The position numbers and the translations under genes are program-made. A stretch of 64,000 nucleotides of DNA, taken from NCBI GenBank assembly GCA_003552585.1, contig PUNK01000071.1, forward strand, positions 1-64,000, written 5' to 3'. The DNA comes from Thermoplasmata archaeon (GTDB lineage Archaea > Thermoplasmatota > Thermoplasmata > Halarchaeoplasmatales > Halarchaeoplasmataceae). The notes below the pieces were generated by a model. The model made no database searches. It was not told the origin of the DNA and worked only from the letters and a program-made list of their open reading frames with translations. This document shows positions 61,740-64,000 of the stretch, one piece after another. How positions within the stretch are numbered: the stretch's first letter is position 1; each line of letters opens with the position of its first letter.

Positions 61740-63647
61740 TTACTTTCTTTCCTTCGTCGCTCCGATATCTTCTGCAACATCCTGGAGATCAAGCCTTTTG
61801 AGAGTGTTCTTCAACGGGATCCCTTCCTCGTCCCAGCCTCTTACGTCATAGTACCTGTCGAGTTCTTCTTCGAACTCCCTTCTTGAGAGGGTTTCTCCCT
61901 CGGTCGGCCCGTATAAAACCTTGTCTTCGAAGAACCGGTCTGGAAGTCGATCGTCCTTGCGTCCGAACCCTTCTCTGATGTTGAAAGCTTTGGAGAGGTT
62001 GTAAACTCTTTCACCGGCTTTTAAGAACTCGGAAAGATCCATATCAAAACCAGTAACTGCATTGACCAGTTCCAGTTGACCCTCATCGACCATCAAACCT
62101 CTTGAGAATTTACAAAGACCGGTCATATCGTAAAGGGTCATCAAATCCTCCATGGACTTCAGTGCGAAGGCTTTCCCCCTCAATTTTGTGCGGTCGTAAT
62201 CCTCGAAGTTCCAGTAGTCGCCTCCCATCTCGAGGGCGTATAAACATGAGGTCAGATGATCTGCACCTCTCGGAGCGACTGCGAAGGCTAGGGCCATACC
62301 TTTCACTCCCCGTACTTCGAAACCCGCAGGTGGCATACCCTTCACATGTATAGCGAACTTCTCAGAACCCTGGCCCACTTTTTTGCAGGCTTCATAAACA
62401 CCGTCGCCTAAAAGTTCTCCCAGTTCACCTTCTTTGTAAGCCAACCTTCTAAGGGCTTCCAACATGGCTTCGGCGTTACCGAATACCAGATCCAAGTCCG
62501 TGTCAATCATACCTTTTTCGTACGCCTCCATGGCCCATGCGATGGCGATCCCGGCAGATATCGTATCCAATCCTAAATTGTCGCACATCTCATTGGCTTT
62601 CGCAACGGCTTCTATAGAATCGACCTCACAAGCGCCTCCGAAGGAGTAGAGCGTTTCATACTCTGGTCCATCGACCTCTATATCTCCATAGGGTGTATCT
62701 TCTGCCACAAAGTACTGACTGCAGGGCTTGGTACAGAATGGACAGGGTCTCCTTCCCTGTCTGTACTCGTGGACCCAGTAGCGTGGGTTCAACTCGATCC
62801 TCCCTTCGGGATCCTCCAGTCTATCGTAAGCTCTTTTGAAGTAACCCGCCTGCCAGTTCCTGGTCGGGAAGCAGCCGTAAACTTTGTTCTTGGCCGCCAT
62901 GGCTTCTCCGGTACCGTAATTCATTTGGTCTTCCGGGCTGAAGCTATCATCGGCAGTTTCACCCTTTCCAGTGGTTATCTTCCGCCATTTTTTGTTCAGT
63001 TCATCCAGCTCGTCTTTGTTCTCGACGGGAACTTCCTTCGTTCCTCTTACTGCGATAGCCTTCAGGTTCTTTGAACCCATGACCGCACCTCCACCTCCCT
63101 TTCCTGCCTGTCGATCCTCGCACTCTATGGACGATATCTTTGAAAGTTTCTCTCCGGCTGGACCGATGACTGCAGTAGAAAATCTTTCGTATTCTTCCTT
63201 GATCTTCTTATCGGTTTCTCGGTTATCGAGACCCCACAGATGCTCAGCATCGACCAACTTTACATCGTCATCTTTGATCACGATCATTGTGGGCTTCTCT
63301 GCTTTACCTTTGACCACCAACACGTCGTATCCCGCTCTTTTTAGATGATTGCCCAGCTTTGCCCCCACTATGGTTTTACCGTATCCTCCTGTTTGTGGTG
63401 CCTTAAAACCGAAGGTGGTTTTAGAGCCCGTGGGTATCTTCGGTCCTACGAGGTTGCCCGGTGCGACCACCAGAACGTTATCCGGTCCCAGCGGGTCGGT
63501 GCCCGGCTCGATCTCATCGTAAATTATCTTGGTTGTAAAACCAGCCCCCCCTATGTATTTTCTAAGAAAGTCATCGGATAGTTCTTTTATTTTTATCTCT
63601 CCGTTGGTCAAATCAACTTCTAGAATTTTTTTCCAGTATCCCGACAT
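61740..63647 (-). CDS. aor: Aldehyde:ferredoxin oxidoreductase (tungsten enzyme)
   Basis: A 635-residue AOR-family protein that oxidises aldehydes to acids with ferredoxin as acceptor, using a tungsten bis-pyranopterin and a [4Fe-4S] cluster. Cluster ligands CPFCTKPC and the later Cys in GLCKF are present. The pterin-binding region shows NLVGPKIPTGSKTTFGFKAPQTGG and DNLGLDTISAG, and the N-terminal YWKKILEVDLTNGEIKI is typical. The codon choice is less AT-rich than the surroundings, fitting high expression or acquisition. The aldehyde range is uncertain. Confidence 0.94.
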   Translation of the reverse strand: MSGYWKKILEVDLTNGEIKIKELSDDFLRKYIGGAGFTTKIIYDEIEPGTDPLGPDNVLVVAPGNLVGPKIPTGSKTTFGFKAPQTGGYGKTIVGAKLGNHLKRAGYDVLVVKGKAEKPTMIVIKDDDVKLVDAEHLWGLDNRETDKKIKEEYERFSTAVIGPAGEKLSKISSIECEDRQAGKGGGGAVMGSKNLKAIAVRGTKEVPVENKDELDELNKKWRKITTGKGETADDSFSPEDQMNYGTGEAMAAKNKVYGCFPTRNWQAGYFKRAYDRLEDPEGRIELNPRYWVHEYRQGRRPCPFCTKPCSQYFVAEDTPYGDIEVDGPEYETLYSFGGACEVDSIEAVAKANEMCDNLGLDTISAGIAIAWAMEAYEKGMIDTDLDLVFGNAEAMLEALRRLAYKEGELGELLGDGVYEACKKVGQGSEKFAIHVKGMPPAGFEVRGVKGMALAFAVAPRGADHLTSCLYALEMGGDYWNFEDYDRTKLRGKAFALKSMEDLMTLYDMTGLCKFSRGLMVDEGQLELVNAVTGFDMDLSEFLKAGERVYNLSKAFNIREGFGRKDDRLPDRFFEDKVLYGPTEGETLSRREFEEELDRYYDVRGWDEEGIPLKNTLKRLDLQDVAEDIGATKERK

Positions 63648-63676
63648 GCTATCTACCGAGACTGTGAACTGTTATG

Positions 63677-63711
63677 GTATATTTAAAATCGATGGATAAA
63701 CATGTCGACAT
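63677..63711 (-). promoter_or_regulatory. aor promoter: TATA element and upstream palindrome
   Basis: Minus strand TTTTAAATATACC (about 63677-63690) is a TATA-like element ~30 bp before the ATG at 63647, predicting a very short leader. A perfect 10-bp palindrome ATGTCGACAT (63702-63711) lies just upstream of it, in a position suited to an activator. Confidence 0.45.
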
Positions 63712-63849
63712 ATTTTTCTAACCATAGCATGTTTTGTTTACTAGAGGATGGTCATCAACTTTTCAGTTGAAGATATCCATATTGTAGCTCAAGTTGTTAA
63801 ATTTTATTTTCAAAATAATTATAAATACTCCCATCTCTATGTAGTAAAT

Positions 63850-63924
63850 ATGAAACAAAACAGCAGAATTGTAAGAACCGCATACGACCTCTCAAGCCTT
63901 CTGTCAACCTATGGGGTTTGCTAA
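63850..63924 (+). CDS. Candidate 24-residue leaderless small ORF
   Basis: TTATAAATA (about 63820-63828) is followed ~25 bp later by ATG at 63850, which opens a 24-codon frame MKQNSRIVRTAYDLSS... ending at TAA. The promoter-to-ATG distance fits a leaderless transcript. The peptide matches no family known to me, and the TATA element could instead serve an RNA or a gene beyond the window. The rest of 63648-64000 holds the aor promoter and no other gene I can support. Confidence 0.3.
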   Translation: MKQNSRIVRTAYDLSSLLSTYGVC

Positions 63925-64000
63925 GAGAGTAGATAGAAACCTTGAAACCATTTCCTTTTTTAAATTTTATTATCCTCACTAAACGAATCATTTTGTATTA

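Noticed and set aside
63797-63991. Minus-strand ORF of 64 codons at the right end.
   Set aside because: Composition is unlike a real protein, it has no ribosome binding site, and it runs antisense to a better-placed promoter.

Overview
This is an AT-rich, gene-dense archaeal window. A thermosome subunit, membrane LonB, an Lhr-type helicase, TrmB and Lrp regulators, an intron-bearing tRNA-Trp, TATA-type promoters and a tetraether-lipid-synthase-like radical SAM enzyme together indicate Archaea. Bacterial-type gyrase, an Mbh-type antiporter module, a PGF-type C-terminal sorting signal and very long TPR proteins suggest a euryarchaeal lineage, most likely Thermoplasmatota; that placement is an inference. 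The oxygen-defence set (superoxide reductase, rubrerythrin, rubredoxin), the 2-oxoacid:ferredoxin oxidoreductase and the aldehyde:ferredoxin oxidoreductase suggest an anaerobe running on ferredoxin. No methanogenesis genes, CRISPR arrays or recognisable insertion sequences are present.

Layout. 0-7.5 kb: a partial ABC ATPase with its TetR regulator and a perfect palindromic operator, a GyrI-like protein, an SRAP protein, a PiT transporter with a partner protein, a HemK-like methyltransferase and a large HhH/zinc-ribbon/coiled-coil protein. 7.6-14.5 kb: a secreted beta-propeller protein, Lhr helicase, LonB and TrmB. 14.5-17.8 kb: a lipid operon (Tes-like radical SAM enzyme, ferredoxin, geranylgeranyl reductase, DUF2085 protein), divergent from trmB across a shared inverted repeat. 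17.9-21.8 kb: nucleotide-sugar epimerase, ZIP transporter, HypC and thermosome. 21.9-26.0 kb: an eight-gene Na+/H+ antiporter operon in mbhABCDEFGH order, without hydrogenase genes, preceded by a leader that can fold into a three-way junction hiding the ribosome binding site. 26-31.1 kb: SfsA, Lrp and an oxygen/iron defence cluster containing a frameshifted desulfoferrodoxin. 31.1-37.3 kb: KorAB, nitroreductase, TPR protein, phosphoesterase and a DUF2378-like protein. 37.3-44.4 kb: purL/purS, a secreted Ig-like protein, a GNAT enzyme and a four-subunit Pdh-type amino-acid dehydrogenase operon. 44.5-50.8 kb: gyrB/gyrA, tRNA-Arg(UCU), a membrane protein and pre-tRNA-Trp, whose 113-nt intron carries a box C/D methylation guide. 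50.8-60.5 kb: an array of hairpins ending in a copy of the tRNA 3' end, then three tandem ~1000-residue STAND-type ATPase/TPR paralogues. 60.5-64 kb: a decayed stress-protein gene, an SDR enzyme and a tungsten aldehyde oxidoreductase.

The best candidate for an undescribed system is the tandem STAND triplet. Each protein has an extra conserved domain between Walker A and Walker B, a diverged TPR tail and no visible output domain. The structured antiporter leader and the TrmB-linked tetraether operon are the next most interesting. All statements come from reading the sequence and the supplied ORF track; no database search or folding program was run.
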